A stretch of DNA of 64,000 nt, from the NCBI GenBank assembly GCA_018398805.1, contig JAGFBZ010000261.1:1674001-1738000 (forward strand). Reading direction: 5' to 3'. A program made the translations under genes and the position numbers. The DNA is from Hirundichthys speculiger (lineage: Eukaryota; Chordata; Actinopteri; Beloniformes; Exocoetidae). The first letter of the stretch is position 1. Each line of letters starts with the position of its first letter. The notes under the pieces are model-generated. The model was given only the letters and a program-made list of their open reading frames with translations, did not search any database and was not told the origin of the DNA. This document shows positions 25,871-39,396 of this stretch, piece after piece.

Positions 25871-27964
25871 TGAGAGAGTAGTGTGGAACAATTTATCAGA
25901 CTATTTTCGATACCCAAGATTTAATCAGTATAAAAGGTGGGATGACATCGGTAATCAAAAGCAGAACAGGTTTTAAAGAATAAATAAATGAATAAAAAGG
26001 TTTAATTACTATATTAATTTGTTTTAGAAGACTACATCACAGTGTGGAAATAATAACAAGCTGTACATTAAAAAATTAAATATATTTAACAACTTAAAGA
26101 ATATATTTGTAATAACTAGCCAATCGATTATGATTTAGCTTCCCACATATGATCAACTAACTGACTAGTTTGTCAGGGTTACTTGACAGGTTAATTTTGA
26201 AATTTTTGTTTCTTTTCTTTTCTTTTTTTGAATGCAGTGATTTGGAGCATGAGCAGACTGATAAAACTACTTTCACAATCTAGGAAATTTTAATAAGCAG
26301 CCTCACAATACCCACTGATCTATGGTGTCATAAGGCCTTATTCTGAATAATTAATCGCCTGTAATATTAGTGGATTAATGAAGGGAGGCCTGTATCCTGC
26401 AGCTCTTTTGCCCTTCTCGGCTGCCACATCCATATTCTCCCCACTTTAAAAAATAACCATAGTCTGGGCAGCTGTGGTTGTTTTGACCGCCGGCATCCAG
26501 CATACTCAACATAAAATATATGATGAGCCAGACGGAAAACTGAAAATCTTTCAAAACAGGTGAGGATGCACAGCAACAGGTCTCTACAGCCCCTGAGCTA
26601 TGAGACACTGAATTTTACAGGGATCACAGGCTGCTGTCATAAAAGTGCTGTGGTGCAACAGATAATGACCTTATAGTGAACGGTTCACACCGAGGGATTG
26701 TGGCTACATAATATGAACCTGGCAGCTGCAAAGCAACTGGCCAGTGCGTGTGTAATTATCAAAAGGGGAATATGAAGGTTTAGTTTCTGATGAGTTGTCT
26801 GGGGGCTTAATCTGACCCACAGACATGAAAAATCTAAGTTAATAACACTATTCTCAAATTGATTGTGTAGCGATGTTAAATATGAAGTCAGTTCCTGTTT
26901 TCTCAGTTTGAATATTTGAAAATATCCTGCTAATACAGTTCATGTTCCCAGTGATCATTCAGAATAATAGATTTAGTCAGTAATAGTTATATTCCCACAC
27001 TGTTCTGAACAAGTTTCCCAGTCTTTTATTACTATGACTTAGCAGTGGTACTCCAGCAGAGAAAGGTGGCAAGGGTGTTCAGTGAAGCCAGCTAGGAAAT
27101 GCATGGTTTACTCTGGAATTGTCTCTGCTTCAGGACTGAGCTTCTGTTGCTGCTTGTTGCCTCAGAGACACTTTAAATCAAGCTCGCATCTTTCACAGCA
27201 GTAGAAAATGATTGCCTGCTTTACTACTACCTGTGCCCAAATTGCTTTCAGTGCTGTTGCTTATTCCTGGCTCATGATTAAATTGAGGCAGTAAAGATAA
27301 AATTAATAAAGACTTTGAAAGAAATTACTTAAATTATGTCACTTGAATAATATCAATTTGGGATTTGAATCATGTCATATTTAGCGGCTAGAACGATTCT
27401 AACAAAGTATATTAGACTAAGGCTCATAGAGCTTGATTAAAAATGTCTTTTATGCTTTTTAGTCTTGTTGCTTCCTCAGAAGATGCTCCTTGATGAGGAT
27501 CTGTAGTTCAGACTTTATCTTTTTAAGCAGAAACTGACTTCTTCAGACTAAGGGTGATAATGTGCCATGAAATTAAATAATACATTTTTGCAAATAAACC
27601 TTTTTTAGTAGATCCCCAATATAATGAACCCCATTATGATGAGCCTGTAAATGAGTAGGATATGGTTTCTTCAAAACACAAGATTAATCCAACACTGATT
27701 AATCTTGCAGGTCCACAAACTGGCCATCTGCTTGAAATTGATTTTGAAAACATTTTCACTTTCACCAACTTTTTACTTACCAGTTATAGTCAGATCAGAT
27801 GAGTAATGGCATTAGGAGAGAGAAGCCTGCCTACAAAAAAAGATATACTTGTCTTTATAAAGCCTATGCTCGCGTATCCCTGTAAGATATACACAGTTAA
27901 GAATTAAGTAAATTTGTAAAGTGCCTTTTCATAGAAACTGTCATTTCTTGGGGCATTTCACTGA

Positions 27965-28335
27965 GAGCATAAACACGTTCAGTTCAGGTCCGATCAAATA
28001 CAGTCGTATTCAAGCCAATGTCGATGCAGTTATATTCCAAATAATCTGGTTCATTAATATACATTTATAATCTAATTCATTTCAGTTAAATCCAATTTAT
28101 TATAATCGTTTTGATATATCCTTTCTCAGAAAGTAAGGGAAGCCAGTTGCATCAAAGTGTAGTTCAGTTCAGTCCTTTATCCTGAGCACACAGAGGGTGA
28201 TGATCAACAGCAGGGAGAAAAATTCCCATTTGAACAAAAACAAGACCTCCAGCAAACCAGACTCAGGGAGGATGGCCATCTGCCTTGAAAAATTATCAGT
28301 TTGGATCAAACAAAGATGCAGATCTTGATTAAATA
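27965..28335. repeat. Decayed dispersed teleost repeat
   Basis: Contains TTCAGTTCAGTCCTTTATCC, GGGAGAAAAATTCCCATTTG, GACCTCCAGCAAACCAGACTC and AGGGAGGATGGCCATCTGCC. This is a degraded version of a very common fish sequence (AAACCTCC.GCAGAACCAG...GGCCATCTGCC). It is non-coding. Confidence 0.65.
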
Positions 28336-29574
28336 AAGAGGTCAGCAGAACAACATAAAAGTCCTCTTATAATATCACGCCAAAACAATTGGTCTAAAAT
28401 GTGACGAGAGGTGAAACAAATTTCATGGACTTGCAGTAGTGAGCCATGTTGCAAGTCAGTGACATACATCGCTCATTGCTGTCTCCTTCACCTCAGGCAG
28501 AATGTTTGTTTTTTTGAAATAACAACTAAGTCCCTCCATAATGACCCTGGGAAAATGGTTAGTTAGCTCCACAACAAACCTTTATGATTCAATCATGTGC
28601 ACCAGCTCCACAGTGTTTAGAGTTCCTGTCTACAGAGTCTAGCAGGCTGCACGTCGTTAGCTGTGGGAACCCAACAGAGTTGCCATATAATTATCAGGAA
28701 AACTGAAATACATCAGTAGTGTTAAAATCACCATGAGACTACTTCCACTGCGACGAGTGTTGGATCTAGACAGCTTGTTATCTGTGCGTAGGTGTGTGTC
28801 TCCATGTCTGGCTGGACTGTTTTCATGACTTAGACAGATCCCTGCCCTCTTCACGATCATAACTGGCTTCTTCTTCCACAGTCAGCCGTTAGCCTTTGCA
28901 CTAGATAACAGGTGCTGAGCGGCTGCACTGGCCTTTTAGCTCCAGGGATACATGAAACCCTATGTCTGGGACAATCGGTATCCATTTGTTTTAAAGACTT
29001 CAAGCTGTGCCACATCACAGCGAGTACTAGCGAAGGAAACTTCTACAGTTTTGCTGTTGTCAGCTAGTTGAATCCGTTCTTTCATCCTGCTCTTATTCAT
29101 GAGGGGGATGCTACTGCATATCGAAGCAAGAAATATACTACTTACTACCCAGCACTCATCGCTTACAGTAAATCACTTGTTATTATGTGCTTAACAGAGT
29201 GGAGTGGAGGTTTGGATGGCAATTTGCCAGATGAGCTCAGTGACATTCTTAACCAGAGGATGCGCATATGGCCACACAGATGAGTGGGACTGTTGAGAGA
29301 AATGTGGAACTGGTGTGGAAAATCTACCTGAAGAAAAATACAATACGTGCTTGCAACAAATCCAAAAGTACAATTTTTGTTGCTTAAGCAAGAAGCAGTA
29401 TTTAAAAGCAACATTTTTGTGCCTGTTTTTACTCACGGCTGCCCCACTAATAGCAATAATAAGCATGGTGTTTTGTAAAATGAAGTGGACTCTTGCAGGA
29501 TCACTACATGCTGTTTATGTGTGTGCACTTTTTTATGTGTGTGTGTGTGTTTAAATGCATTTTAAACTCCCATT

Positions 29575-29665
29575 CATCAAAGGCGTAGTTGGCTGTGCTG
29601 CAGATTAATCTGCTTCAGCACAACACGGCTGCTCACCCACCACTGATTAATCCAATTCTCAGGGA
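29575..29665. promoter_or_regulatory. Candidate conserved non-coding element with paired OTX/PITX-like sites
   Basis: AGATTAATCTGC and CTGATTAATCCAAT lie about 40 bp apart within a moderately GC-rich island of AT-rich intron. TAATCC/TAATCT cores are the sites of K50 homeodomains. Enhancer function is inference. Confidence 0.18.
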
Positions 29666-30199
29666 CAATGTGTTTGTGTGCACATCAGTGTGTTTCTGTA
29701 AAATATGTGTGTACAACAAGCGTACCGATATTTGGGTTGTGTATGAAAATAAATCCAGTACAGTAATACCTATCATGCATCTTTTGTTAAATTGGCAATA
29801 TAATTCTTGTCTCATAAAAAAAAAATCTTTGGACATAAATCAAAGGGCAAGTACATTGTACAAGTGCTTAGTACATTAAAAACATCTTTTACATTTGTAG
29901 GGTCATGTTCAGTTGGAAAGTGAGAGTTGGAACATATTTATGTGGAATCCAGGCTTTATTAAGTCTTTTCTTTTTTTTAATTCACAAAAAAAATCTGTTT
30001 TCTTTAAAGTTCCTACAATTAATTGACATATTGCTTTAGCCAAAATTGTCAAACCCACGAACATTTCAACTGAAATGCAATGAAGAATAAAGATAGAAAA
30101 CTGGTCAGCTGTTAGAGGGGAAATATTCCATTAATCAATACTCTGCAAGAGAGCAAACTGTGGTGACGGCAAACGGTAACTGTGTTACCTTTATAGATT

Positions 30200-30312
30200 T
30201 TGCGTACACGCGTACATGTATACTGTATGTACATGGACATATACATGTACATCCACATTGCGGTTTTCACAGCCCCCATTACCCGCGAAGTGTGAGGGAT
30301 AACTGTATGACA
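30200..30312. repeat. Palindromic short repeat
   Basis: The GTACATGTATACTGTATGTAC region (30212-30260) is internally palindromic. It is followed by TTACCCGCGAAGTGTGAGGG and ATAACTGTA, a phrase I know as a dispersed vertebrate repeat. Non-coding. Confidence 0.4.
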
Positions 30313-31634
30313 CTATACAATATGAAAGAATATACTTTAGTTCAAGAATTAATGCATTTCTGCCCTTCTTTTTTTAATCATCACATTTATGTGTTGACTT
30401 GATAAACTGAGTGCAGACTCAATCATAGTTTTGCAATTGTGTAAATGGGAATCTTAGACATTCACCACCTCTTAAAGAATTGATTTATTTTACCTCATTT
30501 ATTTCTTCTCAACTACTTCCTTCTGCTCCTCTCCTCCTCCCCATTCTCTCCTTCTGGCCATGCTACAGTGCACAGTGCATTAATAGCGGTATGAAAAATT
30601 CCCAGCTGAGACATGGTGAGATTGTCGATGCCAGAGTCTCAGAACAGCAGGATGAGAGTAAAAGCGTGGACTCTTTTCAAAGGCTGTTCCACCCTGCTGA
30701 TCCTGCCTCGCTGACCAGAAGGAGAGGCATTTTGGCATCCACCGAAAAGAACTGCCAGTTTGTGTGTAATAATCGCAAATATTCTAAATATTCTAAATAT
30801 TAAAGGAATTGCAGACCTTCACATGTTTCCCGTGGTTGTCAGAAGACATCAGTCGCATTTTATGATTTGAACATCCGCACAAAAAGCTTTGAATAATCTC
30901 CCCCTGTAGGGATTCTTAAGCATTTAAATCAAGTCTTGAATCAGGGAAATCACTAAAATATCTATAAGAATTCTTAATAAGCTTATTTTGCCAATATAAA
31001 ACTAAAATACCCAAACAGCCAGCCATGCATCCTCACACTAACACTTGTGGTGAGTTTAGAATCTGCTTAATCTAAAAGCTTGAGTACTATGCATAATTAA
31101 CACGCTGATATAGACGGGCACCTCCCAAACCCAGCTGCAGAAAAATGGCAACAGATCCTGTACACTGCAATTAACCTGTGAGAAATGTCATCTTCTGCAC
31201 GAGTCAACAGCAGCTCCTTGACTCATGTCTCCATTTATTTAACCTTTAACCTTGGCTTCAATAACACATTGCTTCATTTCACATTCAACACATGTAAAAG
31301 GACTGCTTTGTATCCTAGGGGGCTCTCGGGTCATGAGTCCTGCACACTTTCATGTTTTGGATGCATTCGTGGAAGCCACTTATACAGTCTGCAACTTCCA
31401 CAGACAGCAACTTATTTAAGTGTATAGAATTAATGTAAGTTGGATTCTTACACTGAAAAATCACTATTCTGTGTATTACAGTGTGTATGTTTGCAGGTTT
31501 GCTACTCCCCTGGAAGCTTCAGGATAGCCATTCAAAATTTCTAGCATAAATTTGTCCCTGGTTATTTTTTGCCCAACAATTCCAGTGGTGGTGAAATTTA
31601 AAACATAGTTTTTCATGCTTGGATCAGTTTTGAG

Positions 31635-31965
31635 ACAATGTGCAATATTATTCGGCCCCCTTGCATTAATACTTTGTAAGCGACTCCTTTTGCTGTATTT
31701 ACAGCTGCAAGTCTCTTGGGGTTTGTCTCTTTCAGTTTTGCACATCAAGAGACTGAAATTCTTGCACGTCCCACTTTTCAGTTTTTCATTTGTTAAAAAA
31801 GTTTGAAATTTCCAATACATTTCATTTCACTGCACGATTGTGTCTCACTTGTTGTTGATTCTTGTCAAAAAATTAAAATTTTATATCTTTATGTTTGAAG
31901 GCCTGAAATGTGGCAAAAGGTTGAAAAGTTCAAGGGGGGGGCGAATATTTTCGCAAGGCATTGTA
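31635..31965 (-). mobile_element. Tc1-like terminal fragment, same family as at 5321
   Basis: The reverse complement of 31640-31965 starts TACAATGCCTTGCGAAAATA and continues TTGAACTTTTCAACCTTTTG. The latter 20 bp are identical to the copy at 5350-5375, and similarity extends through the leader to the ATTATTCGGCCCC motif. The TA expected at a Tc1 end is at 31964-31965. No transposase is present. The material at 31470-31630 may be the rest of the leader or unrelated. Confidence 0.75.
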
Positions 31966-33655
31966 TGTGCTAGTCCAAAAAATAATTTTATGGTTTATAA
32001 AGTTTTGCGTTATAGTATTTACATCACGGTGTAAATAAAAAAAAAAAAAAGAAGAAAAAGACCATCTGACTTTTTTGATGCAGGAAACTCAAATAAGAGT
32101 TTTACTCCATACTAGATTTAATTATAGACTGAAAAATTACACAAAAAGTGTGTGTTTTCTTTTTTTTTTTTTAAATACAAACAGCATCATGGCTATAGGA
32201 AAGACTTTTTTCAATTTCCAACTTGTGAATAGTATAATGAGTATCCAGTATACCAGTAAAGATGCTGTAAGAGTGATAGTGTAGAGTTCCTGCTTGTGTC
32301 TCTGATATCTGCTGTTACTGAAGACAAACGTTACTGAAGCAAAAAGAATGTGAACCTCTGTTGCCATGCCGATCTATCTTTGGTTTCAGGTTCAGGTGCC
32401 AAGTGATGGTTGGCCAATATTTATAGACATATAACAGCATGGTTTATGTGCACGTTGAGTTCTTTCTGTCGATTTCTATGTCTCTCTTCTCGCCCAACTT
32501 TCCATCCTCTTCCCTGCTGTTGATTCCTGAGCCCACGTGTCCTTTCCACCCTGATGTTGGGTCTTTTTGTATTTTTCCAGTTGATATGGGTCTCTAACCT
32601 CTCAGTCTTTATGAGCCTACTTAGCACCCCAGTGTTTATGTAATGTCTACTTTCAGTGCCTTTTTACATTGATGGATCTTAACTACATTTGGCATTTCAC
32701 CTCCATCTGTGTATGGGACTGAGTGAGGAGCTTCTTTTATCAAGACGGGAGAAAATTGGCTTAGCACTGTCAACATCATACCACTAACACTCAGCTACTT
32801 ATCTTTCCCAGCTGTGATTCAGTGTGCTTAGATGGAGTTCATGCTCTAACAAGCTCTGAAGATTGTCCAAACAAATCAAGGAACATGGATGGCCAATAGT
32901 CTGCCTTTCTTTGATGTGTTGGTAGAGATTGAATACCAAGAGTACCTTCTTGCATGTAATATTAGCTTTGCTCTTGGATGACACTTCATAAGTATTTGTT
33001 GCTGCTCTGACCACAAATAGTCTCAGTGAAAACTAAAAAATAAACAAAAAAAGATACACAGAAAAAGAGAGAGATGAATGTGATGAATTCATTCCCACGA
33101 GTATTTGAGGACAATATATGTGCATTTCCACTACACCATGACAAGACAAACGGTCTCAGTTTCTTCTGCAAGCAGATATTAGGGTTAGGGAGCAGAGAGA
33201 GCTGTTGGGGACTAACATAATACCTAGTAATTAGGTTTGTTTTATCTGCTTACCATCTCACATGCTACAAAGGCACTCATAAGAAGCATTAATAATTACA
33301 CAATACCTCTACATCCTTTTTATTAGCAGCTTAAATCCCCCTCTATCAAGTGCTGATTGCATGATTAAATTATGGATTTTATACAAGGATTTGCAATTAA
33401 GGAAAGAGCTGTGAGTGATTCTTGCTCAAGGGATATGCTCCTCTGGTATTTATGCAAAGAAGAATCTGCTTCACATAGAGTTGTGCTGGGCTTAATTGGA
33501 AAATTCAGACTGACAGTCACATAACAGGGAAAGACTCTTTGAACTGTTTGTTTTCATAAGACCAGTGTTACACTCTTGAAAAGCAACTCAGATTTACAAA
33601 TGCAATGCAAGATTTGTGTATCGTCCTCTGACTATGGCTTATGTTCTTCTACTGA

Positions 33656-33964
<309 letters not shown>

Positions 33965-35121
33965 TGAAGTTCATCTTCATTGTCCAGGCTGGTCTGATCT
34001 TATCCATATCCCAGAATTTTAGAGCACATTCTGTATCTCTGTCCCTTTTTCTTCTCTATCTCTTCACCTCTTTATCTTCTTCATCCTTTACAGTGTAGTA
34101 TTCACATGCCAACTGTAGTCATGTCAATCACACTGTTTTAATGCCTGCAGGAAGTGATGAATCAGAAAAAAAATTATGCAACAAAGGAGTTATACACAAA
34201 GCTTCTCTTTTGGAGTACTTTGATCACAGAGCGTGCAGACTGATGAACATGATGGCTTGGCAGAGTAAGTGAGTAATCATGTCTCACTGCATACTCACCC
34301 GAAATTTTTAAACGTATGTGTTAAAATCAGTGAAAATACCAAAATCAGGGTATTCACTCAGGCGGGCAAAAGCAGCATCATATACTGCTCTGGATGCACA
34401 GTATGTAGTACGCAGTTTGGAAAACAGGCTATGCTTGTTGCAGATATTTGGGTGCAGGTCTGCTGTCAGAGTGGTTCTAAGATACTAGATGATAATACAT
34501 ATCTCCTTTAATAACTCATTTCAATCAGATACACCTCTCACCACCCTGTTCAGAAAACCCTTCTGAACAGTCATATGTTCTGAATGTTCTGAAAAAACAA
34601 TGAACCAAAAAAATCTGTAGCATTGCACAAAGGATTAATACAGTCATAATTTAAAATGATTCCTGTTTAGCAGGTTGTGTATGTAGAACAGCAGCTGTTA
34701 CTTATTTTATTATTTATTTCTTTCAAGATGTCAATACCATTCCTCATTGCCAAGCTAAAAGATTTTCTACACAGAAAACTGCTAAGCTTCAAAAAGCAGT
34801 CTTATTTAATATGAATCCAACATCTCCGCTGCTGACCAGATTATTCCCATCAAATGCTTTTTTCCCGTGGAAACACTACTCTATCACATGGATTATTACA
34901 GATTTTTAAATTTTATAATAATACTATTTGTTGTAGAATTGTAAAGTAATGATTTGTCTAATGCTATAAACTAAGGAAAAAGTTATTGCAAATTCTTAAA
35001 TTGGGTGATATTTCATCTGAGACATCTGAGCCTCCCTCTCCTCACAAATCTGTCACATCTATCTCAAGTACGTATGGATTTAGATATGGATTCATATATG
35101 GATTTATAGATATTATTACGT

Positions 35122-35556
35122 ATATATGACAGTGGTTCTTAACCTGGGTTCGAGCAGAAGTCTCACTGATTTTGGAGTAAAAATTAATTATTATTGTAGC
35201 CTGATGGGAATTAGGTGACGAGTGTGTGTTAGGCTCTGAGCTGGGATAGGCTCCAGCGACCCCTGTGACCCTAGTGAGGATAAAGCTGGTTCAGAAAATG
35301 AATGATAAATACAATAAATAATAAGTAAGGTGTGTAATTCATACAGTTCATGCATTGTATTGGTTTTGTTCTTTGAACACAGTGATGTTAATGGACAGTT
35401 CATTTTGTGTACCAGTAAAACATACCAATGGATTGAATTTGAAAAAAAAAAAAAAAAGCATATTTTATTTTTAAATAAAGAAGGGTTTGGTGAATGTGCA
35501 CATGAAACTGGTGGGGATCGGTACCTCCAACAAGGCTAAGAACCACTGATATATGG
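35122..35556. mobile_element. hAT MITE with 7/8 TSD and an inserted LINE-like tail
   Basis: The element spans 35130-35548. The left end CAGTGGTTCTTAACCTGG and the right end GGCTAAGAACCACTG are inverted. The flanks are ATATATGA (35122-35129) and ATATATGG (35549-35556). The interior 35198-35300 contains GAGCTGGGATAGGCTCCAGC then GTGAGGATAAAGCTGGTTCA and AATGAATGATAAATA, a phrase known from the 3' tail of a common fish LINE/SINE. It is followed by an A-run at 35443-35457. No transposase. Confidence 0.88.
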
Positions 35557-38500
35557 ATATATGGATTACACTGAATTTCAAAAAAGTTGTTAGAGACTTT
35601 CTTTTTTCACATTACTGGCTCTAAAAAGCCTATTTGAAATTAACGGTGGGTTTTGAGGTGGTTCTGTAGTGGGTTGTGGATTAGGGGCCCAATTTGGACA
35701 TTTTAGTCCCCCGTTCATGTTTCCAACTTGCTGGCTGAATTGTTCACACATTTGATGAGCATTGCAATGAGCTATTCTCAAATATTCAGGGAGGTAAGCG
35801 AAAATGTGTTAAAAAGAAAAGACCCCACATATTATATGTGCTTTACAGAAGATTTATACACAGCATAAATCTACAAAAGATCTGTGGCAAATTATGTGCG
35901 AAGGAATCTACCATGGTCTGGCCCTTATGGTTGTCCACACGGTGACACCAAGCAGTTTCTTACTTCAAACATTTTTTTTTCAGTCTTCTGTTTGTTCTCT
36001 CCTTCTCACCGTGTGATTCTCAGGTTCCCTCAGCAAATGGAGTAGCTTCCCTTTGCCTGCATCACCAACATTTCACATCCACACACTCAAAAACAGACTT
36101 CGATCCAGAGGCCAAAACACAAATTTCAGAATTCAAAATTTTTGGAAAACATTGGAGCATAATGAAGAAGATTCACTTTCCCATCTCTGTTTTGGTTAAA
36201 AGTTAAAAATAGAAAGAGCGAGTGCAAGGGAGAGCGTTTAGCTGAGTGATGACACTTTGCTAAGGGCTACCCTCAGCGTTCCATGCCTTTCTTTTGCTTT
36301 TTGTCTCATCTTCTCTGTTTCTCCTCTCTTCTCAACTGTATTGATGATATGGGAACCGACAGCCCACCAGTCGCAGCAGGAAGCAGTCTTTTAGAGGAGC
36401 CTATTTGGGCCTCAGGGAGAAAGGAAACAAAAGACTGAAGTTTGATGGATGGAGGAGATGTGGAAATGCTAGACACTGAGACAAGATGGCAAAACTAAAA
36501 TAACATTTTTTTGTGTGTTTGGTGCATACATATTGTTTTGAACGATGAATGAATGAAGTACTTACAGATGGCTATGGGTGAGCGCAGTCTTGTAGTGGGA
36601 ACGAAGTAAGTCAAACCCTTAGTTGACATTTACTGATGTCTCAAGATGAATTGGGCATTCTTGAAATCACAAGACGGATTACTGAAGGTAATGTATGGAT
36701 TTTAATGACGAGGCAGCAAAAAGGGGAGTTTACTGAGCTGAGGCTTTTGGCAGGAGGGCGAAAAAAACATTGGAAAGAGAATGGTGAAAGATTTCTAGGC
36801 CTGAGGCGCACTTCCTTGAGCCGGTGTTGGAGTGATACGACTTCGCCCAGTTGGAGGCTGAGCCAGAGGGAAACAAATGAAGTGAGAAAGTGGCAATGGG
36901 TGAGTGGTGATGAGATGATGAAGAGAAAAAAAGGAAGAGGGAAAATAGTGAGAATACTGAGGAGGCAGTGAGATAGGTGCCAAGAAGGTAGGATTGGAAA
37001 AGAAGGAGAAAGAAAGAAGGCGATAAAAGTTCTAATGGAAAACAAATGTGTATAACTGTGTGTGTGTGTGGGTGTATTTGGATGGAGGAGGAAGAAAAAC
37101 CTGTCTAGCCATCATTTCAGAGCTACATTTTCAACTCATAACATCATAACCTGAATGCAGATGGATCATTTTGATGTATTTAACCTGCATATTAAATGCA
37201 CATACCAGTTACATTATTTTACTATCTAAGGAAAATGGGTCAAAAGAGGTTTCACAATGAAAACTCAATCTGTAAAATACCTGTGACCCAGAAGCAATCA
37301 AATGTCTGACTGTGAAGTACATAGCCCAGTGGGTTATGAAACTCACGTGGAGATGAAGAGCTGCAAATTATCCATAGAAGCGTGAGAAAAATTAAACATG
37401 AAGCTACCAGGGGATCCATGATCCTCAACTGCCGACATTTTTCACAACTATACCCTACTTATGATACCTTGACGTACAATGTGTCACGTCCTCAAAGACT
37501 CTGTCATGCTAAAGAAGGGTGGTGCATTATCTTCAATAAATGAGACTGTCAGGATTGGGCCATGAAATATCTCAAGGTTTGATGGACAGACAAATGGAAG
37601 GAAATTCTTTGGAGCCAGTGACCGGAGTCACGCTGAGTCACTAATGGCCACCATTTTGATTCAAGGTGGAGGAGGGGTATGAGCTGCTATTATTCAAGAT
37701 GACCTAGATCATCTTTTAAAACAAATTCCCAGACATGCTTTTACACTTTCTTCCAGCAGTGTGAAAGGAGTCTGCAGCATTCAAAAAAAGCTTCTTTTTT
37801 TTTTTTGAAAAAAAAAAGTGCTTTTAAGTTGTCCACTACTTGGCTGCAAGCAAAGTCCTCACAGTGACCTCTCTAGAATTAAATCCTCAGGCGACGTTAT
37901 GAGGTGCTGTGAGTCATATGAACAGGTTTCAAGTTAGGGAAGACCGTATGGCTCTTTGAAAAGAATTAGAGAAGCTGTAGAGGTGACTAATAGTTAATGT
38001 TGTATCTTTTTTCAAATGAAACTTTCAAAAGGTGAAATGAAAATGGTTTGATATGAAGTCAGATGCAAAAAAAACAAAGCAAAAAAAAATTTCCAGATCA
38101 TTCCACAGTAAAGTCTCTGCTGCAGACAACCTCATTTCCTCTAGTTATAATTGGAGAAACCTCTTTATCAGGAATCATAGCGGATGGAAAACAAACACAT
38201 GTCTCCACAAGAGTCAACAGCAACTCCAAAGGCAAACTTACACTTATTATATTATGTCTTATATTGATATTCGCTGTGGCAGCCAGGGGATGGATTGCTT
38301 TCAACACACATTAAAAAAAGAAAAAAAATATATAATCTGAAGCTTGGATATGCAAAATGCCCATCAATTAAGATAAATTTGTTATACTCATAAATTAGTA
38401 TTATGTTTAGAATACACATTTTAAAGGTATATACATACTGTTAAAATGATAATAACAAGCTATTTTATGTGCAATATGTCAGAGCAGCTTTAGATTTTGT

Positions 38501-39372
38501 TCATACCCACAAAAGGTTCAGAACAGCTCTCATGAATGTAGAAAAAAAGGGTCAATTTACAGACAAATTTGTTCTTTTCACATGTCATGAATGAGGCCGA
38601 CTGTGTTTGTAGAATCTGGATAATGGAGCAATTACCGTTTTAAGGCTCATGGATGACAGTTACTGAAAAGGAGGGAAATGGTTCAGTATGAGCCGCTTTA
38701 AAACACAAACTAGCGAATGTGAATGGATTGATAGTGCGAAGGCTTTTTATTCTGGATAAAGCAGTCTGAAATGCCAAACAGCAACAGCAAATTGTATTAT
38801 TTACATTATAAAGTTGTCAAATTTAGAACAAGTGTTTCCTCAATTTCCATCTCCTTTAAATGAGTGCCTCACTGTTTCTGTGTGAAAGTGTCTTAAAAAT
38901 ATGCTATAGGAGAAAGACTAGAGCAAAGGAAGAGTGGCACCAGAGAGAGGCAGAGATACATCTCTTTGTATAAAGAGAGAAGAGATCACTGGAGTGAGCA
39001 AGGTACACAAAAGGGGAAAAGGAGAGAGTGGGCAAGAGAGCAAGGTGTTGTAATTACTGCGGTGTGCCCAGCCAGAATTAGCTCAACGAACAGTGATTAA
39101 CCTTTAAGTCTTGCTGGGCCATGGGAGGGAAATAATTAGATTCGACCCTTCCCTGTCTCTGTCTTTGCCACGAGGACAGAGCGGCTCATGATCTCTTATT
39201 GCTTACAGTCAGAGGTGGGCTGAGGCGCTCCAGACAGAAAGTGATATCTGAACAACAAAGCCCTCAGAGTGCCAAGTGTACGGCCGAGCTGGAGTAAATG
39301 TGGTGCAAACGAAGAAATGATTGATGTGGTTTCCCCAACTGGGTGGCATGGCATGCATGATAGGATGAAGGC

Positions 39373-39396
39373 AACTTTGACTTTATAGTCAAAGTT
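39373..39396. repeat. Perfect hairpin, 10-bp stem, 4-nt loop
   Basis: AACTTTGACT (39373-39382), TTAT, AGTCAAAGTT (39387-39396). An isolated short stem with no poly-T tract at its foot, so no terminator-like role is implied. Confidence 0.9.
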